Source: Tsukamurella spumae (GTDB lineage: Bacteria > Actinomycetota > Actinomycetes > Mycobacteriales > Mycobacteriaceae). Taken from it: a DNA stretch of 64,000 nucleotides. The translations under genes and the position numbers were made by a program. Location of the stretch: contig NZ_JAAXOQ010000021.1 in NCBI RefSeq assembly GCF_012396015.1, forward strand, positions 1 to 64,000, in the 5' to 3' direction. Below are positions 1-6,781 of the stretch, piece after piece (the first letter of the stretch is position 1; the number at the start of each line of letters is the position of its first letter). The notes beneath the pieces were generated by a model that saw nothing but the letters and a program-made list of their open reading frames with translations, did no database searches and had not been told where the DNA came from.

Positions 1-364
1 GCCCCGCGGAGCCGGCACCCCCATCCCCGGCGGCCTCGGCGGCCCGGCCATCGCGGGCGTCGGCGGCGTGCCCGTCGGCGCTCCCGGAGCGGGCATCGGC
101 GGCGTGATCGGCCGCCCCGGACATCCGCTCGCGGTCGGCGACAACGGCGGTATCGACGGCGTCGGCGTGCCCGGCACCAGCTCGGGCGTCTCGCCGCAGC
201 GGCCCGTCGTGCCCGCCACGGCGAACGTCCCGCAGCGACCGGCGAACCCGGGCGCCACCATCCCCGACGGTGTGCTCGGCGTCCCCGTGGTTCCCGGACA
301 CCTCGGTGTCCCCCTGTTCACTCCGCGCCCGTGCGACCCCACGAAGGTCACCACGTGCCCGTAG
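1..364 (+). CDS. C-terminal tail of a Gly/Pro-rich protein, probably RpfA-like (5' end outside window)
   Basis: The reading frame is open from the window edge (first full codon at base 2) to TAG at 362-364. It encodes about 120 residues of Gly/Pro/Val-rich low complexity with repeated GGVPVGAPG-type units and two Cys near the end (PCDPTKVTTCP). No catalytic domain lies in the visible part. In M. tuberculosis the resuscitation-promoting factor gene rpfA has a Pro-rich tail and is convergent with moaE2, exactly as here, so an RpfA tail is the best guess from synteny. The low-complexity tail alone cannot prove it. The internal ATG-like starts are not true starts. Confidence 0.6.
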   Translation, partial: PRGAGTPIPGGLGGPAIAGVGGVPVGAPGAGIGGVIGRPGHPLAVGDNGGIDGVGVPGTSSGVSPQRPVVPATANVPQRPANPGATIPDGVLGVPVVPGHLGVPLFTPRPCDPTKVTTCP

Positions 365-391
365 TTCCGGTCACCTCGTAACGGACCGGTG

Positions 392-422
392 GTGGGTCGG
401 CAGCTACGCGCTGCCGACCCAC
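392..422. terminator. Bidirectional hairpin between RpfA-like gene and moaE
   Basis: Perfect 12-bp inverted repeat GTGGGTCGGCAG / CTGCCGACCCAC with a 7-nt loop (404-410). It sits between two convergent genes and runs into the last codons of moaE. There is no clear U tract, as is common in high-GC actinobacteria. Confidence 0.65.
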
Positions 423-829
423 TCGTCTGTTCCGTCCAGGAACTGCTGGTGCTTCCAGACGGGGAGCGCCTCCTTGACCGCGTCGACCACGCGCGCGCAG
501 GTGGCGAACGCGGCGGCGCGGTGATCCGCCGACACGGCGACCACGAGCGCGGCGTCGCCGATCTCCAGCGCGCCCACCCGGTGCGACACGGCAACGGCGC
601 GCACGCCCGTCGCGGCGTCCGCCTCGGCCTGCACGACCTCCGCCAGGACCCGTCCCGCGGTGGGATGCGCCGAATACTCCAGCCGGGTGACCCCGCGGCC
701 CTCGTCGTGATCACGCACGGCGCCGACGAATCCCACGACCGCGCCGGCCTCGGCGCGCGCCACCGCCGCCTCGTGCGCGGGCAGGTCGATGGGGTCCTCG
801 GTGACCTGGGCGATGACGACCTCAGCCAT
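404..829 (-). CDS. moaE: Molybdopterin synthase large subunit MoaE
   Basis: 141 residues, normal for MoaE. The catalytic subunit of molybdopterin synthase converts precursor Z (cPMP) to molybdopterin with sulfur from thiocarboxylated MoaD. Visible family motifs are [11 protein letters not shown] in the N-terminal half, the [10 protein letters not shown] stretch, and PVWKHQ near the C-terminus with the conserved catalytic Lys. It is cytoplasmic. It lies last in a moaC-mogA-moaE run, and its start overlaps the end of mogA by 8 nt, suggesting translational coupling. No moaD or moaA is in the window. Confidence 0.93.
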   Translation of the reverse strand: MAEVVIAQVTEDPIDLPAHEAAVARAEAGAVVGFVGAVRDHDEGRGVTRLEYSAHPTAGRVLAEVVQAEADAATGVRAVAVSHRVGALEIGDAALVVAVSADHRAAAFATCARVVDAVKEALPVWKHQQFLDGTDEWVGSA

Positions 830-1322
830 GATCGCCGCCGCGGATCTGGTCCAGCGCGTGCAGCAGCACCCCGTCGAGCACGGCGAGCCCGTCGCGGACG
901 CCCCCGCTGGACCCCGGCAGGTTCACCACCAGCGAGGATCCGGCGACGCCCGCCAGACCCCGGCTGAGCACCGTGGTCGGGACGTCGGGCAGGCCGGCGG
1001 CCCGGATCGCGTTGGCGAGGCCGGGGATCTCGAAGGTGAGCACGCCACGCGTCTCCTCGGGCGTGCGGTCGGTCGGGGTGAGGCCGGTGCCGCCCGTCGT
1101 GAGCACGACGGCGTCGCCGCGCCGGACGGCGGAGCGGATGGCGGCGCCCACCTCCGCACCGTCGGGCACGACGACGGGGCCGTAAACCTCGAAGCCCCGC
1201 TCGCGCAGCCAGTCCGCGATCGCGGGGCCGGTGGTGTCCTCGCGCTCGCCGAGGGCGGCGCGGGTGGAGGCGACCACGACGGTGGCGCAGCGGTCGCGGG
1301 ACGGTCGGAGGGGTTCGGTCAT
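822..1322 (-). CDS. mog: Molybdopterin adenylyltransferase, MogA/MoaB family
   Basis: 166 residues when started at the second of two adjacent ATG codons. That ATG has GGGAG 5 nt upstream, whereas the first (1325) has only 2 nt of spacing. Family motifs are [17 protein letters not shown] and [15 protein letters not shown], the molybdopterin-binding loops of MogA/MoaB/Cnx1G. It adenylylates molybdopterin before metal insertion. It overlaps moaC at the stop/start (ATGATGA), so the two genes are coupled. A longer upstream extension of the frame is a shadow of moaC. Confidence 0.9.
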   Translation of the reverse strand: MTEPLRPSRDRCATVVVASTRAALGEREDTTGPAIADWLRERGFEVYGPVVVPDGAEVGAAIRSAVRRGDAVVLTTGGTGLTPTDRTPEETRGVLTFEIPGLANAIRAAGLPDVPTTVLSRGLAGVAGSSLVVNLPGSSGGVRDGLAVLDGVLLHALDQIRGGDHG

Positions 1323-1816
1323 CATCTCTCCCAGTGGCCGGTCTTGCCGCCGTCCTTGGTGAGCACACGGATGTCCGTCATGACCGCGGCCGGGTCGAGG
1401 GCCTTGACCATGTCGTGCAGGGTCAGGCCGGCGACCGATACCGCGGTGAGCGCCTCCATCTCGACGCCCGTTCGGCCGGTGCAGCGCACGGTGGCGGTCA
1501 CGGTGATCTCCGCTCCCGAGGGCGCGAGGTCGACGGTGACGCCCGAGATCGGCAGCGGGTGGCACAGCGGGATCAGGTCGGCGGTGCGTTTGACCGCCAT
1601 GATCCCGGCGATGCGGGCGGTGGCCATCACGTCGCCCTTGGGGACCGCTCCGTCGGCAATGGCCGCGATGACGGTCTCGGTGGTCCGGAAGGTCCCGGCC
1701 GCGACGGCGGTGCGCGCGGTCACGTCCTTGGCGGACACGTCGACCATGCGGGCGGCGCCCGTTGGGTCGATGTGCGTGAGCCCCTGCTCGCGCACATCGC
1801 GTTCCCGGGCGTTCAC
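1322..1816 (-). CDS. moaC: Cyclic pyranopterin monophosphate synthase MoaC
   Basis: 164 residues, the usual MoaC length. MoaC closes the pyranopterin ring to give cPMP, following MoaA. Diagnostic sequence is LCHPLPI with the active-site His, and the C-terminal [22 protein letters not shown] helix region with conserved Glu and Lys. First gene of the moaC-mogA-moaE group. The M. tuberculosis counterparts moaC2-mog-moaE2 have the same order. Confidence 0.94.
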   Translation of the reverse strand: MNARERDVREQGLTHIDPTGAARMVDVSAKDVTARTAVAAGTFRTTETVIAAIADGAVPKGDVMATARIAGIMAVKRTADLIPLCHPLPISGVTVDLAPSGAEITVTATVRCTGRTGVEMEALTAVSVAGLTLHDMVKALDPAAVMTDIRVLTKDGGKTGHWER

Positions 1817-1851
1817 CGCGCCGTGGTCGCGGGAAGCGGAGTGAGGCTCGC

Positions 1852-2046
1852 TCAGCGGTTGATCTTCGTCGACGGGTGCACGTACGGGATGTGCTCCTGC
1901 GGGAACTCCATCTCGCCGAACGGCGACATCGCGCCGACCACGGGGGCGGCCAGCTCGTTCACGGCGTGGGCGGCATGGCCGTCGTTCGCCTGCGGCCAGC
2001 CGTTGTCGACGTAGCCGGGCTTCTTCGCATTCGAGGTCTCAGACAC
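1852..2046 (-). CDS. Small conserved protein of the moa locus (Rv0863 position)
   Basis: 64 residues starting at GTG ([17 protein letters not shown]) and ending HPSTKINR. Acidic, no membrane segment, and no recognised domain. The start is preferred because CAGAAT, 6 nt upstream, fits a -10 box of a leaderless transcript. It occupies the place of the small Rv0863 gene between the helicase-associated gene and moaC2. Function unknown. A longer frame through 2679 is antisense to the next gene. Confidence 0.6.
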   Translation of the reverse strand: MSETSNAKKPGYVDNGWPQANDGHAAHAVNELAAPVVGAMSPFGEMEFPQEHIPYVHPSTKINR

Positions 2047-2085
2047 GCCGCTATTCTGACATGCCGCGGTGTCTAGGCTGTATCG
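2047..2085. promoter_or_regulatory. Divergent leaderless promoters
   Basis: Only 39 nt separate the two divergent GTG starts. On the + strand TAGGCT (2074-2079) is followed by 6 nt and then GTG at 2086. On the - strand CAGAAT (2053-2058) is followed by 6 nt and then GTG at 2046. Both fit TANNNT-type -10 boxes placed to start transcription at the start codon. Inference from spacing only. Confidence 0.5.
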
Positions 2086-4269
2086 GTGAGCAGTATTGCG
2101 GCGTCGGCCGCCCCCGCGGCGCTCCTCGCGGACTGGTTGCGCGGCCGCGACGACGCGGAGATCACGGCCCTCCTCGACGCCCGCCGCGATGTGGCGTCGC
2201 CGATCCCCGCGGGTTTCCCGGTACTCGCGAGCCGGCTGCTCAGCCCCTCGTCGCTGGGCCGGGTGTCCGAGCGCCTCACCCTGCTCGACCTGGCCGTCCT
2301 GGAGCTCGTGCTCGCCGAATCCGGGATCGACGTCGAGACGCTGGCCCGCCGGCTCCGCGGCCGGGCGCTGAAGAAGCAGGTCGCAGAGTCGGTGCACAAG
2401 CTCGTCGGGCTCGCGCTGGTGCGGGGCGAGCAGGAGCTGCACACCGCGCCCGCCGTTCGGGAGGCCGTGCCGTGGCGGACCGCGCAGCTGATCGCCCCGC
2501 CGGACCTCGCGGACATCGACGCCGCTCTCGCGGCCGCGGGCGAGGACGAGCGGGCGCTGTTGGACCGCCTCGCGGAGGGCTCGCCGCTGGGCCGCACCGC
2601 CGCCGCGGGCCCCGGCACGTCGTCCGAGCATCCGGTGCAGCGAATGCTCGCCTCGGGGCTGCTGGCGCGCGTCGATCACCAGACCGTCGAGCTGCCGTGG
2701 GAGGTCCGCGCCCGACTACGGGGCGAACTGCCGCTGGGCACGTCCCTCAAGCCCCCCGTGCTCGACGGTCCGCCCGTCCCCGGCGTCGACGGTGCCGGCG
2801 CGGTCGCCGCGCTGGAGCTGCTGCGCCACGCCGACGACGTGCTGGGCGTGCTCGGCGCCGTTCCCGCGCAGCGGGTGAAGGCGGGCGGCATCGGGATCCG
2901 CGAGCTGCGCCGCGTGGCGAAGGCCGCGGGCCTGGCCGAGGACCGCGCCGCGCTCCTGCTGGAGTTGCTCGCGGCCGCGGCGCTGATCGCCGAGGGCGAG
3001 CTCGACGGCGAGGAGGATTCGGTGTTCGCGCCGACCGTCGCGGTCGACGAGTGGCAGCGGTCCGAGCCCGCGGACCGCTGGGCGCTGCTCGCCCGCACCT
3101 GGCTGGAGCTGCGGCGACAGCCCGCACTGATCGGCACCCGCGGCGAGGAGGGCATTGTCGGGCCGCTGCACCGGGCGGCGCGCAGCACCGTCGCCCCGCA
3201 GGACCGCGCGGCCGTGCTCGACGCCCTGGCGCTCGCCCCGGAGGGCACCGCCCCGGCGACGGCCGACGTGCACGCCGCGACCCGGTACGCGCACCCGTCC
3301 TGGTACCGCAGGCTGACGCTGGAGGCGATCGCGGACATCGTCGGGCAGGCGCAGGTGGTGGGCCTCGTCGCGGGCGGCGCGCTGACGGCCGCGGGCCGCG
3401 CGGGGGGTTCCGCGGAGGCGATGGCCGGGGCGCTGCCGAAGCCGATCGAGGAGTTCCTGCTCCAGGCGGATCTGACGCTGACGATTCCCGGACCGACGAC
3501 GCACGACTTCGCGGCGTCGGTGGCCCTGGTGGCCGACCTCGAGTCCGCGGGCGGCGCGGCCGTGTACCGCGTGACGGACGCGTCGGTGCGCCGGGCGCTC
3601 GATGCCGGGCGCACCTCCGCCGAGGTGCACGCCTTCTTCGCCGCGCACGCGGTGACGCCGGTGCCGCAGGGCCTGACCTATCTGGTCGACGATGTCGCGC
3701 GCCGGCACGGCGCCCTGCGCGCGGGCGTCGCGGGCTCGTTCCTCCGCTCCGACGATCCCGCACTCATCGCCGCGGTCCTCTCCTCCCCCTCCGCGGAGGC
3801 GCTGGCGCTGCGGGCCGTCGCCCCGACGGTGCTCATCGCCCAGGTCTCGCTGTCGGATCTGGTGGCGGGGCTGGCGGCCGCGGGGTTCAACGCGGCGGCC
3901 GAGGACTCGCGCGGCGTCGTCGTCGACCTGCGTCCGTCCGCCATCCGGCTGCCCCCGCCCCGGTTCCGGCCGCCCGCCGCGCGGCCGACGCTCGAGCAGC
4001 TGGCCGATGCCGCCGTGCAGATCCGCCGGCAGGACGCCCCGTCGGACGACGGTACCGGCGTCTCCGGCCCGGAGCTGATGGAGCTGCTGCAGTCCGCGGC
4101 GGGCGACGGCCGGTCCGTCCGGCTGGGCTATGTGGACGCGAACGGCGTGTTCACGCGACACGTCGTGGTGCCCGAGTCGGTGCGGCACGGGCAGCTCACG
4201 GCGGTCGACGGTGACGCTCCCCGCCGGTTCGCCCTGCACCGCGTGACCACCGCGGAGTACGTGGAGTAG
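2086..4269 (+). CDS. Helicase-associated (XPB/Ssl2-like helicase C-terminal) protein, Rv0862c-like
   Basis: 727 residues rich in Ala and Leu, with no Walker A or DEAD box, so not an active helicase by itself. The family (helicase-conserved C-terminal domain, XPB/Ssl2-like) sits next to the XPB-type helicase in Mycobacteriales and is thought to work with it. Here the two were neighbours, separated only by the DUF6069 gene, before the integrative element came between them. The GTG start is supported by the leaderless -10 box. Two very long open frames on the other strand and in frame +1 are GC-skew shadows. Confidence 0.82.
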   Translation: MSSIAASAAPAALLADWLRGRDDAEITALLDARRDVASPIPAGFPVLASRLLSPSSLGRVSERLTLLDLAVLELVLAESGIDVETLARRLRGRALKKQVAESVHKLVGLALVRGEQELHTAPAVREAVPWRTAQLIAPPDLADIDAALAAAGEDERALLDRLAEGSPLGRTAAAGPGTSSEHPVQRMLASGLLARVDHQTVELPWEVRARLRGELPLGTSLKPPVLDGPPVPGVDGAGAVAALELLRHADDVLGVLGAVPAQRVKAGGIGIRELRRVAKAAGLAEDRAALLLELLAAAALIAEGELDGEEDSVFAPTVAVDEWQRSEPADRWALLARTWLELRRQPALIGTRGEEGIVGPLHRAARSTVAPQDRAAVLDALALAPEGTAPATADVHAATRYAHPSWYRRLTLEAIADIVGQAQVVGLVAGGALTAAGRAGGSAEAMAGALPKPIEEFLLQADLTLTIPGPTTHDFAASVALVADLESAGGAAVYRVTDASVRRALDAGRTSAEVHAFFAAHAVTPVPQGLTYLVDDVARRHGALRAGVAGSFLRSDDPALIAAVLSSPSAEALALRAVAPTVLIAQVSLSDLVAGLAAAGFNAAAEDSRGVVVDLRPSAIRLPPPRFRPPAARPTLEQLADAAVQIRRQDAPSDDGTGVSGPELMELLQSAAGDGRSVRLGYVDANGVFTRHVVVPESVRHGQLTAVDGDAPRRFALHRVTTAEYVE

Positions 4270-4397
4270 GGAGCCGCTAGCGACGAGGCCCGGCCACCAG
4301 AATTCCTCGCAGCACCGATGTCGAAATCCGCCGACGCCGTTCGTGGAAGGGGTAGGACGCGCTCAGGCCGAGCGCCACCACTACCGAGGAGCACGCC

Positions 4398-4826
4398 ATG
4401 AGCACCATCGCCGCAACCACCGCCTCGCCCGCCCGCGCCGGCCGCCTGCCCCTGTGGCGGCACGGCCTCGCCGCCGCCGTCGGGGCGTCGATCGTCACCA
4501 CCGCGATCGCCGCGATCGCCTCCGGCGCGGGCGTCACCTTCGCCGGGCCCGACGGTGCCTCCATCCCCCTGCTGGGATTCGCGCAGCTCACACTGGTCTT
4601 CTCGCTGATCGCTCTGGGGATCGCCGCCGTGCTGGCGCGGCGTGCCCGGCGCCCGCGCGCGACCTTCGTCCGGGTCTGCGCGGGGCTGCTGGTCCTGTCC
4701 TTCGTCCCCGACCTCACCTTCGGCTTCGACGGTGCCTCCGCCGCGGTCCTGATCCTCACGCACATCGCGGCGGCGGCGATCGTGGTGCCCGTGCTCGCCC
4801 GCCGCCTCGCGCGGCACAATGGATAG
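4398..4826 (+). CDS. DUF6069-type four-helix membrane protein
   Basis: 142 residues with four hydrophobic segments (about residues 20-45, 55-75, 90-110, 115-135) separated by short basic loops such as ARRARRPR. This matches the DUF6069 family of small actinobacterial membrane proteins of unknown role. GAGGAGCACGCC precedes the ATG. The stop codon TAG directly abuts the displaced helicase ATG at 4827. Confidence 0.7.
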   Translation: MSTIAATTASPARAGRLPLWRHGLAAAVGASIVTTAIAAIASGAGVTFAGPDGASIPLLGFAQLTLVFSLIALGIAAVLARRARRPRATFVRVCAGLLVLSFVPDLTFGFDGASAAVLILTHIAAAAIVVPVLARRLARHNG

Positions 4827-4863
4827 ATGACCGACGGACCCCTCATCGTCCAGTCCGACAAGA
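4827..4863 (+). other. attL core repeat
   Basis: 37 nt that match 26991-27027 with a single difference (C at 4841, G at 27005). The longest perfect match is the 22 nt at 4842-4863 (CTCATCGTCC...GACAAGA), which most likely holds the crossover region. The site lies inside codons 5-12 of the helicase gene, not in a tRNA. Confidence 0.9.
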
Positions 4864-4868
4864 GATAG
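4827..4868 (+). pseudogene. Orphaned 5' end of the XPB helicase gene (13-codon stub at attL)
   Basis: The frame reads MTDGPLIVQSDK, identical to the start of the helicase at 26991, then runs into element DNA and stops (AGA TAG). The native leaderless promoter seems to remain: CACAAT (4815-4820), 6 nt, then ATG. So the original helicase promoter probably now drives a 13-residue peptide. Confidence 0.8.
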
Positions 4869-4949
4869 GACCGAAAACGCGCCTACCAGCCGTTTCTCCA
4901 GCGGAATGGGTCTAACCCTCCTCGTATTTTGTGAGGAGACGCTCCGTGC

Positions 4950-4970
4950 TGCGGGATTTTTGCGGGATCG
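4950..4970 (+). repeat. Left integrase arm-type repeat
   Basis: Tandem TGCGGGATT, 2 nt, TGCGGGATCG. The same 21-nt arrangement with two mismatches is at 26898-26918. The repeat starts 87 nt from the left core end (4863); the right copy ends 88 nt before the right core start (27006). Such symmetric paired repeats are typical of arm-binding sites of tyrosine integrases. Confidence 0.7.
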
Positions 4971-5028
4971 GACGCCGCCCGCGACCTGCAAAGATCATCG
5001 GACTTGATACTGCTTGCGGGCACTGTGG

Positions 5029-5787
5029 TCACCGCCGCTTCCCCTGCTCATACGCCTCGCCCAAGTCCGCGTACGCGGACTTGAACGCGGACACCCACGA
5101 GCCCAGCCAAGCCCCGAGCACCCCGACCGCCCCCGACCCGCTCGTGCTCGCGGACTGCACCCTGCCTTTGGGCTTGCCCTGCTTACCCCCTCCGATAACC
5201 CCTCGGACCTGCTGTTGTCGAGTCCCCGCGCCCTGCTCTCGCTGGCGCTGCTGTTCGTCACCGGGTAGCCGATTGGTGATCCCCGCCGCCTTCGCACTCA
5301 TCCCGTCCTCCCACGCCGCGAGTGCAGCCGCGAAGTGGGGGCGCACCCCGCGATCCCCGACGCTGCGCTTGCCAAGGTGGTGCTTCTCCCTCCCTCGGTG
5401 CGGCTCCCACACGCTGCGGAACTCGCCAGCGCTGGTGTGGCACAGCTCCCCGCTCACTGCGCTACAACGCGGGCACACGATCCCGTACACGCGTTGCCAC
5501 GGACCCAGAGTCGGAGCCTCCCCTGGGCGACGCCGACGGCGGGGACCGTTCTCGCCCTTGGGCTTCCCCTTCCCCTTGCCCTCCTCCGCGTCCACGCTCT
5601 CGGGCGCGGAGGGTGCCTCGCGCCCTCGATTCGGCTGAGGAGAGCCGTACAGAGCCGAGCGGCGTGCCTGCTCGGCTCGCAGGCGGCGGTTCGCCTCCGC
5701 GTTCTCGCGCGCGATCTTTGCGGCGAGCGGTGTCCCTGGGCGGTAGGCGGCGGGCACGTACGGGGCAGGTGCGGGTGTGCGGCTCAT
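5029..5787 (-). CDS. Basic protein with a phage-type zinc-binding motif
   Basis: 252 residues from ATG at 5787 (MSRTPAPAPYVPAAYRP), which has GGAGGA directly before it; a later start cannot be excluded. Residues 15-45 are an Ala/Arg-rich helix, 50-90 a Lys/Gly/Arg-rich linker. About 105-135 hold CPRC-SAVSGELC-HTSAGEFR-PHRGR. This C-x2-C-A-x2-G-x2-C ... H-x2-R pattern recurs in small zinc-binding modules of actinophages and mobile elements. The C-terminus is low complexity. It is the first gene inside the left end, transcribed towards attL. Role unknown, probably nucleic-acid binding. Confidence 0.6.
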   Translation of the reverse strand: MSRTPAPAPYVPAAYRPGTPLAAKIARENAEANRRLRAEQARRSALYGSPQPNRGREAPSAPESVDAEEGKGKGKPKGENGPRRRRRPGEAPTLGPWQRVYGIVCPRCSAVSGELCHTSAGEFRSVWEPHRGREKHHLGKRSVGDRGVRPHFAAALAAWEDGMSAKAAGITNRLPGDEQQRQREQGAGTRQQQVRGVIGGGKQGKPKGRVQSASTSGSGAVGVLGAWLGSWVSAFKSAYADLGEAYEQGKRR

Positions 5788-5939
5788 TCCTCCATTATCC
5801 GCTCGGAAATATGCCCTGACCAGGAACAACACCAAGAGGCGACCTCTCTTTTCCTGGCATCCCAGGACCAGCCCATCGCGCACGGGACATGACCCCGCGA
5901 ACCCCGTGGATGTCAGCGCCCACGACCAGGATCAGGAGC

Positions 5940-6341
5940 ATGTCCCCGTCCCGACTGCCCGCTGACGTGCAGTACCTCATGCGGCACCGCGTCGTCTTAG
6001 CGGGTGCGGTGGAGGACACGCACGCCGAGTACGCCGCGAGGGTGCAGGCGCAGGCGCGGGAACGGCGCCAGCGTGAGGACCGCGAACGGGAGCAGTGGGC
6101 GCGGTACCGTCGCCTTGCCGATGACGGCGCAGAGACCGTGGGTACACGGATCACGAGGGAGCGGGAGAGGCTGCACATGTCGGTGGACGATCTGGCGGAG
6201 GCGGCGGGCATGTACGAGGTGGAGGTGGAGATGGTCGAAGCCGGGGAGGCGACGGTGAGTGCGCAGCAGCTCGCCGACATCGCCGAGGCGCTGTTCACGT
6301 CGGTGGGAGTGCTCGACGGAACGGAGCCCGCCCGTGTGTGA
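5940..6341 (+). CDS. XRE-like helix-turn-helix protein
   Basis: 133 residues from ATG at 5940; upstream in-frame ATG codons at 5889 and 5910 are alternatives because the AGGAG here is very close to the start. Residues 20-60 are a charged helix (RERRQREDREREQ). Residues 70-120 form an XRE-type HTH (VGTRITRERERLHMSVDDLA ... ADIAEALF). It likely binds DNA as an element regulator. The stop overlaps the GTG start of the next gene (GTGTGTGA), indicating coupling. Confidence 0.6.
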   Translation: MSPSRLPADVQYLMRHRVVLAGAVEDTHAEYAARVQAQARERRQREDREREQWARYRRLADDGAETVGTRITRERERLHMSVDDLAEAAGMYEVEVEMVEAGEATVSAQQLADIAEALFTSVGVLDGTEPARV

Positions 6342-6678
6342 GGGGCAGCCCTACTGCCTCGCCCCCTACGTGTTCTTCCGAGACGGCGAGCCTGTGATCA
6401 ACACTCGGATTTCGCTCACGACCCGCAGCGGTGTCCGCAGCGTGGAGGGTCCGTTCATCGTCGCGGAGTGGCTGTGGGACGTAGGTGGGTGGAGCTGCTG
6501 GACCCCGTGCGATTTCCCCACCGCGCTAGAACAACTGGGGATTCCACTGTCCGTGAGCGAGTACGTCATGGAGGAGGTGACTGAGCGGCTAGTGGACTCC
6601 CCACAGGTGAGCATCCTGCTCGACGACGCGCAGTTCCTGGTCGAGCTACTGCCCGCGCCCGCTGTCAACCCACATTGA
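6334..6678 (+). CDS. Hypothetical protein coupled to the XRE-like gene
   Basis: 114 residues from GTG at 6334, which overlaps the preceding stop; GGAG lies about 9 nt upstream. Sequence begins MCEGQPYCLAPYVFF and contains two aromatic patches (AEWLWDVGGWSCWTP). Acidic C-terminal half. No family recognised and no signal peptide. Ends just before a strong hairpin. Confidence 0.55.
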   Translation: MCEGQPYCLAPYVFFRDGEPVINTRISLTTRSGVRSVEGPFIVAEWLWDVGGWSCWTPCDFPTALEQLGIPLSVSEYVMEEVTERLVDSPQVSILLDDAQFLVELLPAPAVNPH

Positions 6679-6708
6679 CAATCCCCTACAGAACAGCCCC
6701 ACAAAACA

Positions 6709-6746
6709 GCTCCGCCCCTGTCCGCGTACTCGGACAGGGGCGGAGC
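6709..6746. terminator. Bidirectional terminator
   Basis: Perfect 16-bp stem GCTCCGCCCCTGTCCG / CGGACAGGGGCGGAGC with a 6-nt loop (6725-6730). It lies between convergent genes ending at 6678 (+) and 6782 (-) and closes the five-gene cargo operon. Confidence 0.85.
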
Positions 6747-6781
6747 AACTTCCCTGCGGTCAGCCAACCAACCGCCGAGGA

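Noticed and set aside
2061-4239. Long open frames in the other + frame and on the minus strand over the helicase-associated gene
   Set aside because: Typical high-GC shadows (Arg/Ala/Pro/Gly-rich), no ribosome site, and no recognisable motif.
4827-4863. tRNA or tmRNA attachment site
   Set aside because: The repeat is the coding start of the helicase; no cloverleaf can be formed around either copy.
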